Shown: positions 42,460-55,347 of the stretch, in pieces | Numbering within the stretch: the first letter of the stretch is position 1 | Layout of the letters: the number at the start of each line of letters is the position of its first letter | Origin: Cloeon dipterum | Taxonomy: Eukaryota; Arthropoda; Insecta; Ephemeroptera; Baetidae | Assembly: GCF_949628265.1 (NCBI RefSeq) | Contig: NC_088790.1 | Location: forward strand, 26,478,545 to 26,542,544 | Reading direction: 5' to 3' | DNA length: 64,000 bases | Program-made: the position numbers and the translations under genes | Notes under the pieces: generated by a model | What the model saw: only the letters and a program-made list of their open reading frames with translations | Database searches by the model: none | Told to the model about the DNA's origin: nothing

Positions 42460-45400
42460 TCACTTGTGACCATTGTTGCCGTTGACGAGGACTTTGTCCA
42501 GGACCTGAATCACACCCTCGGTCACCGTGATGTCTGACTCGACCACTTCTGCTTCTCCAATCTGCAACAGGGATTCATGTTACAAAAAATAAAAAATATC
42601 CCAGAGGCTTCGAATGTTTGAAAATTACCATTCCTCGACCGGTTTTGTCCTGTGAGAAGTAGACGGGGGTGTGCTTGGTCTTGATCAAATATTTGAGGCC
42701 AGGTCGCAACATCGAGAAGGTCACCATGTGGTCAGCGATGTGACCCTTGATAATCTGAAATAATTATTAGCAATAAGCGGATTTTTAATCTTGGAGGATG
42801 TTTTCGGCAGAGCTATGAGACTGGTTTTGGTGCAAAATAGAACCGGTTTAGATGGATTTGGACACTTTTGATCATCGGCATATTTACCGAATAAAAGCCA
42901 TAAATCTATTTCTGTTATATTTTCAAAAACAATTTCATTTTTTAAAGAATTAAGACAAATGCAAGAACAGTTTTTTAATAGTATTTGATTTCTTTCTTTT
43001 AAACTTAGAAATATTAATGAAAAAAATTATTTCTCTACTCGTTTTTTTAATAAATTGAGCACCGCCATTTTTTTAACAGTAATAATTTTTATGTAATCGT
43101 AAATATAATTAGTCCTTTCTAAATTTTACAATAATTGCAACGAAATTAACAGATTTTCAGCACCTGTGAAAAAATCGTGACGGAAAAATGATCAAAAATA
43201 AAATCGAGAAAAAAATTCCTGACGCGAAACATAATTATGGGACCTATTTGAGCCAAACATATCTTGACTATATTTTTGGACGGTTTTAGTTCTGATTTAA
43301 TACTGCGGCTAAAAAACTGCATGTTTTATGCTTATTTAGCCGTCGTTCCATGGCTACTTGAAGTTCAGAAAAAATAACTCTCCGTCTATAGCAGGTCTAC
43401 ATTTCACAGCCTTATTTTAATAATATTGAATCATGAAATGCAATAAGAGTTGGATTTTAATTGCCTTTTTTATTTTGAAAATTGTAAGCTCAATTTAAAA
43501 CGATTATTTCCTGGAACAAGAACCAAAAAGGGGATATTAAGAAAGAACGGAACGGAAAAAAGCAAAAGGCACTCGACTCCTGCCTTCACCGACTTGCCCT
43601 TTGTCAACAGCAGAGCCACAACTCCACTTTTAACGTCAGGGCTTATGAGTCGGCGTGCAGGAGCCAGCGCCCGGGTTGAATTTCAACCCTCATAGGTTAG
43701 CGAGATGGTGACATATTTTATTATTATATCAACTCCCTTAACCCGTTTATTTATTTATTTATTTATTTAAGTTATAACTTATTAATTTAGATAAATCGGA
43801 TAAATAGGATAAATCAGGCTGACTTATACGGGCAGCGACTTACAAGACGCAGTGTATTGCTAGTACATAGAGGCAATTGCGCCACCACCAACGAGGGAAT
43901 CATGAGTCATTGCAACCTCATCCCAGTCGGTTCAGCCCTTAGCAGCCATGTAGCGCATATTCATAAATGATGCTAGGGGGAAAATGCTGTCGTTTAGAGT
44001 TCGAAAATTGATTTTAATGTTCTTTACTTCGGGACTCCTCCAAAATATTTGTAATTGGCACCAAACGACAGCTTGTAGTTTTTGGCAAATTCTGATATAA
44101 ACATAATCATTCCTTAATCATTATTCAATTTTATTTCGACTGACTAAACTCGAAATCGGCATACAACTGAATGTACGGAGCGTGACGTCACACACCCTGA
44201 GAGCAGAAGGGGAGGTAAATTATGGGTTGGCACTCCTGAGACCTGGCATTCACGCGTGCTTATTGGGCCAAGAGCCAAAAGCGAGCTATACTTTAGGCGG
44301 GAATGCTGAATTTGTAAAAAATAAAAATACAATCTTAATTAAATTCATACGCAGGCTAGGTAAAATTTATTTGAAAATAAATTAATAACCAGCATAACGT
44401 TAAAAAAATGTAATTTGAGATAAGGAAACAAGAATTTTTTTCAAACAATCTTCCGTCGGCGAAAGATGACAATTTCAATTTTAAGGTGATGGTATTTAAG
44501 TTCATCGTTGAATATGTGGCCACAAATATTAAATTCCGGCCAAAGAGAGGTTTCGACCCTCGGACACTTACTTTTCATTGTGAACCTAGCTCCCTGCGCT
44601 AAAACCATTTTGGGTGAAAAAGTGTATAGTTTGTAGGTTAAGCATTTTTTAAAGCTCTTTATTTCGTGACTTCTCCAAAATATTTGAAATCGGTACTAAA
44701 CAACAGCTTGTATATAGTTGTTGGCATAATCTGATATAAGTTTAATCGTTCCTTAATTATTATTAAATTTGATTCCGACTGACTTGACACGAAGTCTGGC
44801 CTGTCCGGCACAAAATACAATGTACGGATCGTGACGTCACACAGACGCCAAGCTGAGGAGGGAAAATATTGGTTGGCACTCCTGTGGCCCGCGGCATTTT
44901 ACGTATGCTTATTGGGCCAAGAGCCACGTGAGTTACTTTTGGCGGGATTGCTGAATATGGACAAAAAATACGAACTTAATTCAATTTACACACGCAGGCC
45001 ACTTTTCGGCAGGGTCGGATCGCAAAAGAAGGTCAAACGGTTGCGCATTTTACTATGAATTTAAAGAATGATCGAAACTCGAAACTAATTTTGATCTAGA
45101 AAGTAACTCACCTTTTGCATGTATTTTCTGTCCGAAGTGTATTTCTGCAGAGTTTCCTCCGGAAGTTCTCTGAACGCTTTATCATTTGGCGCCATAATGG
45201 TAAGTGTACCATTGTGCGCGAACGATTTTAAAACCTGTCCCAGGCCTTTGGCGAAGTAACTGCAACGAACATTTTCTTAATAGCTAAATTTTCGGATTCA
45301 ATTTTTTTTTTCGATCTCATACGTGAAATCTCCTTTTGCCCTGAGGAAGGTCTCGACGGACTCCATTGGCGGCTTCAAGGGCTTGTTGATGATGTGCATG

Positions 45401-48400
45401 CAGGCGTTGTTGCCACCGAGGTCCCGTTTTTCCAGTTTTGCCCCCTGCACGCCGAACGCGTTCATTTCCACTTGGATGCGCAACTTGTTCTTGTTGTCCA
45501 GCGTTCGGACGCTCCTGCCCGCGGCCATCGAGTCGGATCTCAAGTTACCTTCCACCACGTGGTACATTACGAATTTCCTCGCCTTCTCCTTGTTCTCTTT
45601 CAACTGCTGTAGTTCTTCTTTCGGCAGAGCTGAAATTAATTTAAGATTTTATTTTATTGAAAATTAAACCAGAAAATTTTTAAATTTTTAAATATCTCTC
45701 ATATTGGTGTGCTCAAAAACTTCGTCAAAGACGGTCTTTAATATTCGTATATAATTATTTTAAATTCTTACTGTACATGGCTGCTTCATTTGGAGCGAAA
45801 AGCGTCATGTTCGGCATGGTCTCGAGAACATCAGACAAGCCAGAGGTTCGCAAAACATGCGAAAAAGTGAACAGCTTTTCGTTTTCAGCAATCTGCATGG
45901 CACTCATGGCTGAAAACATTGAATTTAATCAATACTTTTCTAGTTTTTACCCTCTTTTGTCACCTTTCTGAGGGAAAATAAGGTCGTCAACCATGTACAG
46001 CACGCCGTTTGTGCCCAGTTGGTAATTGTTTCTCATCTTCTGCTTGGAAATGCTCACACCTTTGCTGTCGCAGTCAAACTCGAGTTTTTCTTTTCCCAAA
46101 GTGCGCTGGTTCGTTTTCGTCGTGACGGCACTCAAGCACGTTGGGTGAGGAATTATGTGGTTTTCCAGAAGTGCTGTCGATTAAAGGGGATGATTCTGAT
46201 TTTTTTTTATCAAAAACTCCAAAACTTCACTGAGAAACGGCTCTGGAATAATTGCACTCTTCTTGGGAGAGACTGATATTTTTAAATAAATAATAATGAA
46301 ATGAGAGCCCAGCAATTAAAATGAAAAAGGCGATAATGACAAAAAAACGTGTTGTTCACAATTTAAATTTAATTCAATTCTGTTTATCTCCAAAAGAAGT
46401 CATCATATATTAAAAATTTCTCAAACCAATATTAATCATTTTGGAGAAATGAGACATTTGCAGTGTTAGCGATCAACCCTCTGAAATTCTTTAAAAAAAT
46501 AGAAATTATTTTCAAATAATAAAAATCTATACAAGATATCCTTTTAACCAAAAACAATTTTTTTAAAGAAAAGTGCTTTAAAGGGTCGTTAAAATTAACA
46601 AGAATAGTTCCAAACGGACCTGCATTATTTAAAATTAAATATTCCTATAAAATAAAGCAATGAATCAATAATTATACATATTTCCTCACCTTCTCTAATT
46701 TCTGGATCGTTGAGGAGCCTTTCCATTTTGCCGTGGGGAAGTTTCTGGAATGCCTCGTCGGAGGGAGCAAGGATGGTGAAGCTCTGGTGAGGGTTTTGCA
46801 GCTTTTTCTTGCACTTGGTCCCCTCCAGCGCTTTGGCCAATTCGCTGAACCTGCCGTCCTGTTGACCTTTTAAGCTTTACCAAAAACCAGTTTCGATATT
46901 TATATTTCATACCGTCTGAATCATCTCTGCCAAAGACTTTCCTGGCACCACGTAGAAGGGCTCGAGTATTTTCTCCACGAGATGCACGATTCCGTTCGTG
47001 GCTTGCAAATCCTTGCGCACGATCAAAATGCAGTTCACTGTCTTCATCTAGGAATTTTTTAGCTTTTTTTTTGTTTGTATTTTATAAATTTAAAATTTAC
47101 TCCATTCGTGTATTTGTTGAGCCGCAAATCCACTCCATAGAGAGAGGGCAAAACGGTGTCCGAACCGATTTCGTCCATGGTCACCCTGTGGTCCAATGCG
47201 TGAAGTAAAATTGTGGAATTCTTCTGGCGGCTGGGCACCAAGCGCAGCCTTTGGTCTCCAGACAGTCTCTATCCGAGAAAAGTTAATTCAGTTTTGAATT
47301 GAATAATATGTTTGTTTTAATTTTTATAAGAGAGTAAATAACTCCAGTTTAGGTTTCTAGGCTTGGGAATTAAAAGATCGAGTTTTTTCTGTGCGTTTTT
47401 GATGCCAAACGTCGAACACTAAGACTTTTGGAACCGTCTTTGTAGCCAAAATTAAACTGCCAAAATATGTTAACATTTTTATTTTCTGACAGCTATGAAC
47501 GACTTGGAAAAGATTAAAAAAAACTCAATTTTTCCATCGAAAATTATCGCCATCTGAATTTGGCCTCAAAAGCTCTTTTTAGAAGCGATAAACCCATGAA
47601 AAAGAATTGCAACTCCCTGAAATTGTAAGAAAACATTTTGAAAATTCATCGCTTTTGTACAAACAATCGCATTAATATTTCTCAACCGTTTAAATCCACT
47701 TTCCAAAATAATTATTTGTGCATAGGTTTACAATTTCCAACAATTTCAGAAATTAAAACTTGAAATATAATTAAAAATCCTTTCATATTTTTCCTATTTA
47801 TTATCATAAATCATTTTTAGAGATCTCAGCCTATAAATTTTGGTTACCAGCTGCCGTGAATTTGGCCAAGCTGCGCCAGCCGACGGCCAAAAAGCAAAAA
47901 AAAAAAAAATTAAAAAATTGTCAGGCAAAAAGTCGGTTCTTTACTTTTAAAATTTTGACCGATGTCCCAGCCGCCTCTGACAATGAGATCCGACCTCTAA
48001 ATTATTTTGCATTTCTCTCGGTGTCCCGTGTTTTACCCCAAAAATTGATGTTCCGAAAATATTTTGTAAAAAAATATGGAGATTTTTTTAGCTGACCAAA
48101 CCCCTCATCCCTAGGAAATCAGATTTCAAGAGAGAGGAAAACTTGATACGGGACAAACGTATAAAAGAGCATCAGAAAGACTGGTGAACGGGGACATAGG
48201 ATGAATCAATTTTGGTTTAAATTATACTTTTCATCAATTTTCGGGCAGAATCATTTCAGGAATTAATGTAAATTATTTTCCAGACATCCAGTTTCGGACC
48301 ATATAGTTTCAAAAATTGTGAAAAAGTAACCTCAAAAGCCTTATCGATGGGTGCGAAGAGCGTGAAGGGTCCTTCCCTCTTAAACCTGTTGGTCAATCCA

Positions 48401-51400
48401 GCCTGTTCGACGAACTCGACGAACTTGCCGGCGCCGTAGTGCCTGGCGGTCTGCAGCACGTCCGCCATCGGGTTCACTATGTATTTTCAAGAAGAACAAT
48501 CGCTGGTGTAAATATATTTTTTATTATTATTGGCGAGCTGCAGTTTTGATTTCAGCGGTCAGTTTGTTATTCGGAGAGGAACAAAAGTGACGCGCGCGCC
48601 TTCGCATTCTGTTTATTTTTGCAGCGCGCCGAGTGTTTTATTGCTTCCGCGCGGCCTTTGAATTCAGAAATGTGCTATTGTTCCAATCGGTGCGATTTTA
48701 CGAGCTCGCAAGCGTGGAAAGCGATTAACGGGTTGTAAATATTGAAAAATGCAGAATTTGCGCACCTCCCGGGCAGCCGGACTCTCCGTCGAGCTGGTGA
48801 AATCCGCCGCAGCACTCGTAACGCAGCCTCCTGCAATTAGTTTCAGTCTCCGCCTGTAAACAGCCGAGCCCAAAATCGCACCCACTCACGTTTTCTGGCC
48901 GCAGATATCTCGGTTGTTGTGATATTTGCATTCTGTCCACAGTTTCCAGTTTTTGCCCGGGATTTCCTCCACCACGCAAGCGTTGGGCCTACAGAAATTA
49001 TTTTAATCTTGAAAAATGCAGAAAAAGTCTATTTATGAGACAAATTTACAATTTAAATTTAATAAGGAATAAAAATTTTAGCAATTTTCCATTTTAGGAT
49101 GAGGAATTTTTCGGTTTATCCTGCCGACATCAGTGACGCACAAGATTTAATCGATTATTTTTTAAAAGGGTTCTGCTTTTTTGTATTTTTATGAGTAGCG
49201 ACGTACTCGGGTTGAGGATCCAATTAAAATTGCAAATTGTGTCTCGCTCTCAGCACACGCTCGCAACTTTGTAAGTCTATTGCTCGATTGACCTGCTTCT
49301 GCGTCTCTGCGATCTATGCAGAGGAAGTTTATTTTTTAAATTGGACCCTCCATTGCTTACGCCAGTTTTTGGTACATCACAGCTGTTAAAAAGCCGAGCT
49401 TAAAACTTTATTTTACTAAAAAAATGGGTCTTTCAATAACGGAAGAAAGATTTTTTTTATCCTTCAGAGGCTAATAATTTAATTTTGAGGTAAAAGTCGG
49501 CCAATTATGGTTGCAAACAGCTATTTCTTGGCAAAATTAAACTTTTTTTATTTGATTAGCACAAGAAAAAACTTGCCACTATTTCATGCCCAATCGGTTG
49601 CAATTAAAATGAAAAAATATAAATTATTTATCAAAAGATTTAAAAATACTATTCAATTTTTTTATTTTTCGAAATTTCAATTCAAAGCAAATTTTTTCTA
49701 GGTATTTCTTGAACATTTGCCCGTTCCTAATCTCTAAAAGTTTTTAAAGAGGAATGATACTGGAAAAGCCTGGAAAATGCTTGTTGTCAATGCATAAACT
49801 CGTCCCTTAGGATTCAGTTAAAGCCTAAATTGACCTAAGGAGCACTGTAATTTTTTGAGAAAATTGGCTGGAAAGTATCAGTGCTTTTCAAATGGTACTG
49901 GCTGTCTCCTTACTTGAAATCCGATTTAATTTCAAAACCAAGAGTTTCCTCAATAAGTGGCATACACCGTTGGACAGATCTCGACGAGAGGAATCGGAAT
50001 ATGCCAAGAAAATATGTTCAAGCACTGTAAATTTTGGAGAAAATTGGCAAAATTTGAATTTTCACTGTAGGAAGGTCCATTATTTATTATTGCAAATTGT
50101 TGAACACATTGTTAATCGATCAAATGTTTATGGCATCCAACAATTTAAATAATTTTCAATTGTTGCCCAGTATCATTCCACTTTAAAACGGTTTAGGAAA
50201 CAACCACAGAGGAAAACCCTATTTGCGAATTTTTGCAACAATTAAGAATTGAGAACAGAGTTTTGCTGAAAATATTTACGTCTTTTTTATTTGAGTGACA
50301 GTTTTATTGCTATAAACGCCGTAAGCCCATTGAGGTGAAATTTGTCGGTATTTTCTAAGTTAGGAAACCATATTGTTGGCATAAAAATGTCGCCTATAAT
50401 AATCGCCTATAATTTGATACCAAAAAGTACACTGTTTTCACTCAACTGACGCAACGATTTATTCCCAAAATCCCAACAGCTCTCGTTTGAATTACATATA
50501 CGAAGGAAAAGATTCCTTTACTCTTTCAATTTCTAAAAGATCAAGAAATCTGCTAAAATTATTTCCTTAATTGGCTCAGAATTTTCCATCTGTGAGCTGT
50601 GAGCCATTCTTACAAGGAAACTCCTATATAGGCCATCTAGCTTCGTGCGAAAAATATTAAAAAATATATATTTTTCTTATTTATTTTTTTAAGTAAAAAT
50701 TGCAACAAGCAAATTTTGGTTAACAGTTAAAAAAGGAGATTTTATTGGCTTTCAGAATAATTATATGTTTCGATATTTTTTTCGACAGTTGGTTTTATTC
50801 ATTAGATTTAGAAACCTACAATGCTCGCAGAAAAATATTATTAAGATTAATTTTTTTAATTAAATATTAAAATTACCCACTGATCTATTTATTTAATCAA
50901 AAATTTATGTTTAAATCTATTTTTTACTACTTTTTTTCGATATACATCTTTACAATATCTAAGTGGGATAATTTAAATAAAGTAAAAGTCCCATAAATTG
51001 CTCAAATCATCGAATCATAAATTTTGCACTTGAGTAAATGATTCAAATCATGAAAGTCTACACGAATTCGATGGTTTCACCAAAAAATAAAACGCTGAGA
51101 ATCCTTTGAGTTTCCTTTTTAAGACTTTTTAGAGAAGTTTTTCAAGAAATTTCTTAAATCCTCAAAATTTAATTAGTTAAAGTGGAATGATACTGGGCAA
51201 CAATTGAAAATTATTTGAATTGTTGGATGCCATAAACAATTGATCGGTTAACAATTTGTTCAACAATTTGCAATAATAAAAAAGGACCTTCCTACACTAA
51301 AAATTCAAATTTGCCAATTTTCTCCAAAATTTAGAGTGCTTGAACATATTTTCTTGGCATATTCCGATTCCTCTCGTCGAGATCTGTCCAATTTTGTATG

Positions 51401-51846
51401 CCACTTATTGGGGAAACTTTTGGTTTTGAAATTAAATCGGATTTCAAGTAAGGAGACAACAATTACCATTTGAAAAGCATGGTAACTTTCCAGCCAATTT
51501 TCTCAAAAAATTCCAGCGCTTCTTAGGTCAATTTAGGCTTTAATTGAATCCTAAGGGACGAGTTTATGCATTGGCAGCAAGAATTTTCCAGGATTTTGCA
51601 GTATCATTCCTCTTTAAAAATGATTAATTAAATTCAAGCCAAAGTTCCACATTAAAAACTTTATAAAATCGAATCAGAGGAAAAAACGATCAAAATCACT
51701 GTACCAATAATTAGTTATTACCCTTGTTCTTGTCCTGCTTTGAGATTCCACCAGGGGATCCTCTTCTTTTTCGCCGCGCCCGCCGCGCCGATAATGATGA
51801 TCAGCAGGAACAAAGGCCGCACACTGTCCAGCCGCGCCATGGCCAT
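42460..51846 (-). CDS. mfas: Midline fasciclin / periostin-type protein: EMI domain plus four FAS1 domains
   Basis: Thirteen exons on the minus strand: 51722-51846, 48890-48988, 48766-48830, 48331-48476, 47101-47268, 46913-47047, 46690-46858, 45964-46173, 45772-45909, 45323-45629, 45112-45259, 42629-42754 and 42460-42561 (645 residues). A signal peptide (MARLDSVRPLFLLIIIIGAAG) is followed by a cysteine-rich EMI-like domain (about 43-96: GPNACVVEEIPGK, CGQKTRLRYECCGGF, GCPG), then four FAS1 domains (about 97-236, 240-372, 374-510 and 512-645) marked by TLFAPIDKAF, TILAPSDEAF, TLFAPNEAA and TIMAPNDKAF. This order matches periostin/TGFBI and Drosophila midline fasciclin, secreted matrix adhesion proteins. 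The start is placed at the Met before the hydrophobic core. The C-terminus (NGNNGHK) is short, without the long periostin tail. Intron 1 (2.7 kb) holds two MITEs. Confidence 0.94.
43747..43772. repeat. TTTA simple repeat
   Basis: About six copies of TTTA in a row, in a mfas intron. Confidence 0.8.
43980..45060. repeat. Diverged tandem duplication (~620-bp period) in a mfas intron
   Basis: Segments 43980-44330 and about 44610-44990 are alignable: shared blocks include CTCCAAAATATTTG, ACAGCTTGTA, TCTGATATAA, ATTCCGACTGACTTGAC-like, TGTACGGA.CGTGACGTCACAC, TTGGCACTCCTG, and TTATTGGGCCAAGAGCCA. The ~280 bases between them are unmatched. It appears non-coding. Confidence 0.75.
49748..50182. mobile_element. 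TTAA-flanked MITE, family 2, copy 2
   Basis: A 435-bp element in intron 1 of mfas. Ends are AGAGGAATGATACTGG and CAGTATCATTCCACT, with TTAA on each side. Same orientation as copy 1 at 13037 and nearly identical through the interior (for example GGCATACAC, GACAGATCTCGA, CCAAGAAAATATGTTCAAGC). Confidence 0.88.
50183..51180. other. Spacer between two inverted family-2 MITEs
   Basis: About 1 kb of AT-rich sequence within mfas intron 1, with no reading frame or repeat recognised. Confidence 0.5.
51181..51613. mobile_element. TTAA-flanked MITE, family 2, copy 3 (inverted)
   Basis: A 433-bp element in the opposite orientation to copy 2, with TTAA on each side and perfectly symmetric AGTGGAATGATACTG / CAGTATCATTCCTCT ends. 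It lies about 110 bases downstream of mfas exon 1. Confidence 0.88.
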
Positions 51847-52330
51847 CGACTGACTGCGCGGCCGATCTGAAAAGTCGGCGTCGCGCCTCGCGCCTTGCGC
51901 CGCACCACGCACACCCGCCGCGCGCGCGACCCAATAAACACTTTCCCTGCTATTTTATATATATTTCTCCTCTTAAGGTGGGCGAAAGGTGGATTTTGTG
52001 GACACTCGTCGGCGCTCCCACACTCGAACCTACTAAAGCATCGCAGGAATTAACAAAAGGAGCCGATTATTATTATTTGCGAGCCGCCGACAAAAGAACG
52101 CGAGTGTGTTTATTTATCCTGCTCTTTCTTTCGGCTTCGCCTCTCTCGTTCTCCGTATTGATTTATCTTGATTGCTCGCGATTGCTCTATTCCGCGCGCC
52201 ATGTGTGTAATTGACTCACACACGCTGCAGCAAATCTAATGTGACGTGAATCGTAAATGTGAGTGTTGACCTCACGCGTCTGATTTTGATATTATCCTCT
52301 CGCGCGCGACGCGACACGCAAAAAATCGTC
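51847..52330 (-). promoter_or_regulatory. mfas: Likely mfas promoter region
   Basis: Upstream of the mfas start codon the DNA turns GC- and CpG-rich, with several GCGCGCG runs. A minus-strand TATA-like ATATATATAAAATAGC at about 51951-51966 would place transcription start near 51925 and give a leader of about 80 bases. Confidence 0.5.
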
Positions 52331-52426
52331 GTAAAACACACGCCGGACTAATGGGCCGTGTTAAACAATTTTTCAAACACACAAACTAAATCATAAAATC
52401 AGTCTGCTAAAAAGAATATGTATGAA

Positions 52427-52574
52427 GAATTCATCCTGGTCCCGGCCAAATTGCGCAACGTTCAACAAACACCCAAATTTTCATTGTCGAATTGATTGTT
52501 GACCTTTTCTTGCAACAAGGAAATTCGCGTTTGGTTGTTGAAAGTTACGCAATTTTGTCGGGACCAGGACGAAT
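52427..52574. repeat. Strong hairpin (55-bp arms, ~38-bp loop)
   Basis: The left arm 52427-52481 (GAATTCATCCTGGTCCCGGC...) pairs with the right arm 52520-52574 (...CGGGACCAGGACGAATTG), with only scattered mismatches. The arms include TTGCGCAACGTT and its near-complement AAAGTTACGCAA. No target duplication or family relative was seen in this window. It could be a small foldback element or a small-RNA precursor. Confidence 0.8.
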
Positions 52575-54062
52575 TGTAATTCTGGATGTTTCGAAATAAA
52601 ATATTCCTCAAATTTTATATCCGTTGAAATTTTTTAAAATTAAATCAAAGAAAAAAAGCTTTGCGTTTAAGGTTACAAAAATCATTTTTACGAATCCTGA
52701 TTTGCAAATTCATGTCACAAATATTTGGTAAATCAACTGATTTAACTGCCAAAATGCGGACTTAAAATAAATAAATGCTGAATAATTTTCAGAGTTGCAA
52801 ATTTGTGCAAAAAATTTCCATGTTCCACAATTTCCTGATAATATTCGATAATTTTAAAATGAAATATGAACTAGTTAAAATATATAGGACTGTAAATTGT
52901 GACCGACTATTTTCCCAATTTTTCTAGGCTTCTAAGATTCACGACGAGTGTCTCAAGGAGCCGAAATCAAAAGGCCTAAAGTTTTTTTCTTTTTGCAGAA
53001 GTCTGATTTATTTTTTGGGTTACCGAATTCAGAGGGTCGCGAAAGTACAATTCAATTCGTTTTTATTTCTCCAAACAAGTCAGATTATTTTACAAACATT
53101 TAAAGTCAAGAAAATCACGAAAGTACATAGTATTTGTAGATATAAGACCGAAATTTCTTGCATTATTTAGACCGTAAAACACAACGGATTGTTAGAGATT
53201 CCCTAGCTTCTCTCTATGATGCGTTATGCCATAAATTATATAGAACTATAGTGTTCTCGATCACTACAGAGAACTAGAGTCATACAATCTCATAGAAACA
53301 TATATTTTGAGATTAGTGGAGATTCCACATCAAAACAACCGGCGCGTTTCCAAAGAGTTTAATAGAATTTATACATTTTTTGTTAATACAGTTAATTAAT
53401 ATTTGCTCTTTTAAGATTCAGCTTTTATAGAATTAACATAATTTTAAAACTTGTCACCCTCTGTGAGAATTATATTTTTAAATAATTTTATCGAGAAGTG
53501 AAATTATGTTTCAAAATATTAAAATGTCTTTTAAATACTCTTCAAAGAATTCCATTCAAGCCACAAATTAGGTGTGAGTTATATGCAACAAACAACCATC
53601 AACTAAGAAACCAACCGTCTAATTTGCTCTAATAACAAAAAAATAAAGCATAACTATCAAAATTATAAAATAGAAACAAAATATAATATTTTGAATAAGA
53701 GAAATCTACAGGAGTAATCTCGTTTCAACGCGGCATAAAGTTTTAAAATTAATGGGACGCCTGTTTCAACTCTCAGATATATATCGAAGAGATCCAGCCA
53801 AGGACATTTATTCACGTTAGTCACTGCCCCAATTTTTACGATTTCCCTGTCGATCGTTTTTTACTCCATAGTGTGTGTCAACCGAGCGCCATATGCAACC
53901 TTTCATTTGCATAATTTTATTTCTGCCCGTATCCATCTCTCGTCTGTTTTTTTCCTTCTCGGCGAATATTGTAATTTCTCTTGTCGGGTTTGAATTATGC
54001 ATGATGCTTGTGAGCGAGCACTAGATGGATTGTTTGCAGGGCAATTGAGCAGAATGACCACA

Positions 54063-54080
54063 GGTGGGTGGGTGGGTGGT
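54063..54080 (+). repeat. GGTG simple repeat
   Basis: Four to five GTGG units in a row. Such a G-rich run could form a G-quadruplex. Confidence 0.7.
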
Positions 54081-54435
54081 TTTGTTTGAAATGAGATCAT
54101 CCTCAGCTCTCGGCTCCCATGTTTCTGTTTCCTCGAAATTATTGCCGCTCTCTCTGCTATATACCGGCTCTGAGAGCAGTGAGTGGAGCGAGCAATGAAG
54201 CCGCCGAGCGACCCCCGCACACTCGTAAATCATGGACGTTAAAGAGTCTAATTTGTGCAAAAGGAGTGTCTCTCATCTCATTGTGTGGCTTTTAATTCGG
54301 GCCATGAATAGGTTTGTACGAAAAGACCGGTTTAAAATTTAATAAAATCTTTTTTGTCTGCTATTTAAAAAAATAAATACATCAATTGACCGAGTTTATG
54401 TTTTCAAACAAGATAAATTGAAATAATATCTGGAG

Positions 54436-54697
54436 CAGCGGGGACCAGATTCGTGCGACGCGCAGATATGGCGTCCGGTGGAGTACGGTCACGTGAAAAT
54501 GCGTGAAAAGAACCAAGTTTTGGTCAATATTGTGACATAATTTGCATAACTTGTACTAATTGTGTCTTTTGGATCGTAAAAACAAACTCTTGACACTCGT
54601 ACGGCAATCCAAAGAGAGCTTTTTGCTTCCCACATTCAGCCGCCATCTTGGATCTGCGCAGTACGAACCAATTTTATCGCACATCTGGACCACGCTG
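54436..54697. mobile_element. hAT-like MITE, family 4, copy 2
   Basis: A 262-bp element with ends CAGCGGGGACCAGAT and ATCTGGACCACGCTG, flanked by a perfect 8-bp target duplication ATCTGGAG (54428-54435 and 54698-54705). The interior matches the copy at 32525-32771 closely (GTGCGACGCGCAGATATGGC, TCAATATTGTGACATA, GTACGGCAATCCAAAGAGAG). Confidence 0.92.
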
Positions 54698-55347
54698 ATC
54701 TGGAGTTACTGATTAAAATCTTTTTCCCTTAAAAAATTAATAATTTCTATATCCGTTGATAGGAAATAAATTTATTCATGAAGTAGTCCAACGATGATGT
54801 CATTTTAAAAATAAATAAAAGATGTGATGTAGAGAGATTGATAATGAACTTTATTGCTCCAGAAAAAAATGGAAGTAATTTATTGCGTATTGTTTCAATA
54901 GCACAGGAAAACTAATGGATATGTGAATTATTTATGCACGAGACAAGATTCCAATACTTGATGCTACGATCTGCTTAATCGCTGTCTATAATGCTAAACA
55001 CCACCATCATTATTAAATTTTATTTATCAAATCACAAAATTCGCCATACGCGTTTACAAATTTAACACAATTAAAGGCGATCCCTTGGTGTGACTAGGCG
55101 CTTTCAAATCGATTCCATCTCATAACTTAGATAAAATGTAAAACAAATACATTAAAACAGAAATCATAATAGAGTCAACACACTTAGCGTAAGTAACAGT
55201 GTAGAGAAGGGAAAATAATAATCAACTAGGAAACACATAATATTGCCGCCAAAATTTGTAACTCATCTTTGAACACTAAGTACACAGGTAATTTGGTTTC
55301 GGTTGCGAAGAGGGGAGTTGTGCTGGCTTTGTACCGCGTTCGCCTCT

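Larger units (their letters stand above)
52331..55347. other. Intergenic between mfas and the IP3 receptor
   Basis: About 3 kb of AT-rich DNA. It holds the hairpin at 52427-52574, a GGTG simple repeat at 54063-54080 and one hAT-like MITE at 54436-54697. The right end includes the probable 3' UTR of the IP3 receptor; minus-strand AATAAA motifs occur near 55019-55024 and 54850. No gene supported. Confidence 0.5.

Noticed and set aside
44540-44620. tRNA gene on the minus strand
   Set aside because: Box A- and B-like segments are present but I could not draw an acceptor stem or anticodon arm; kept only as a possible SINE remnant.
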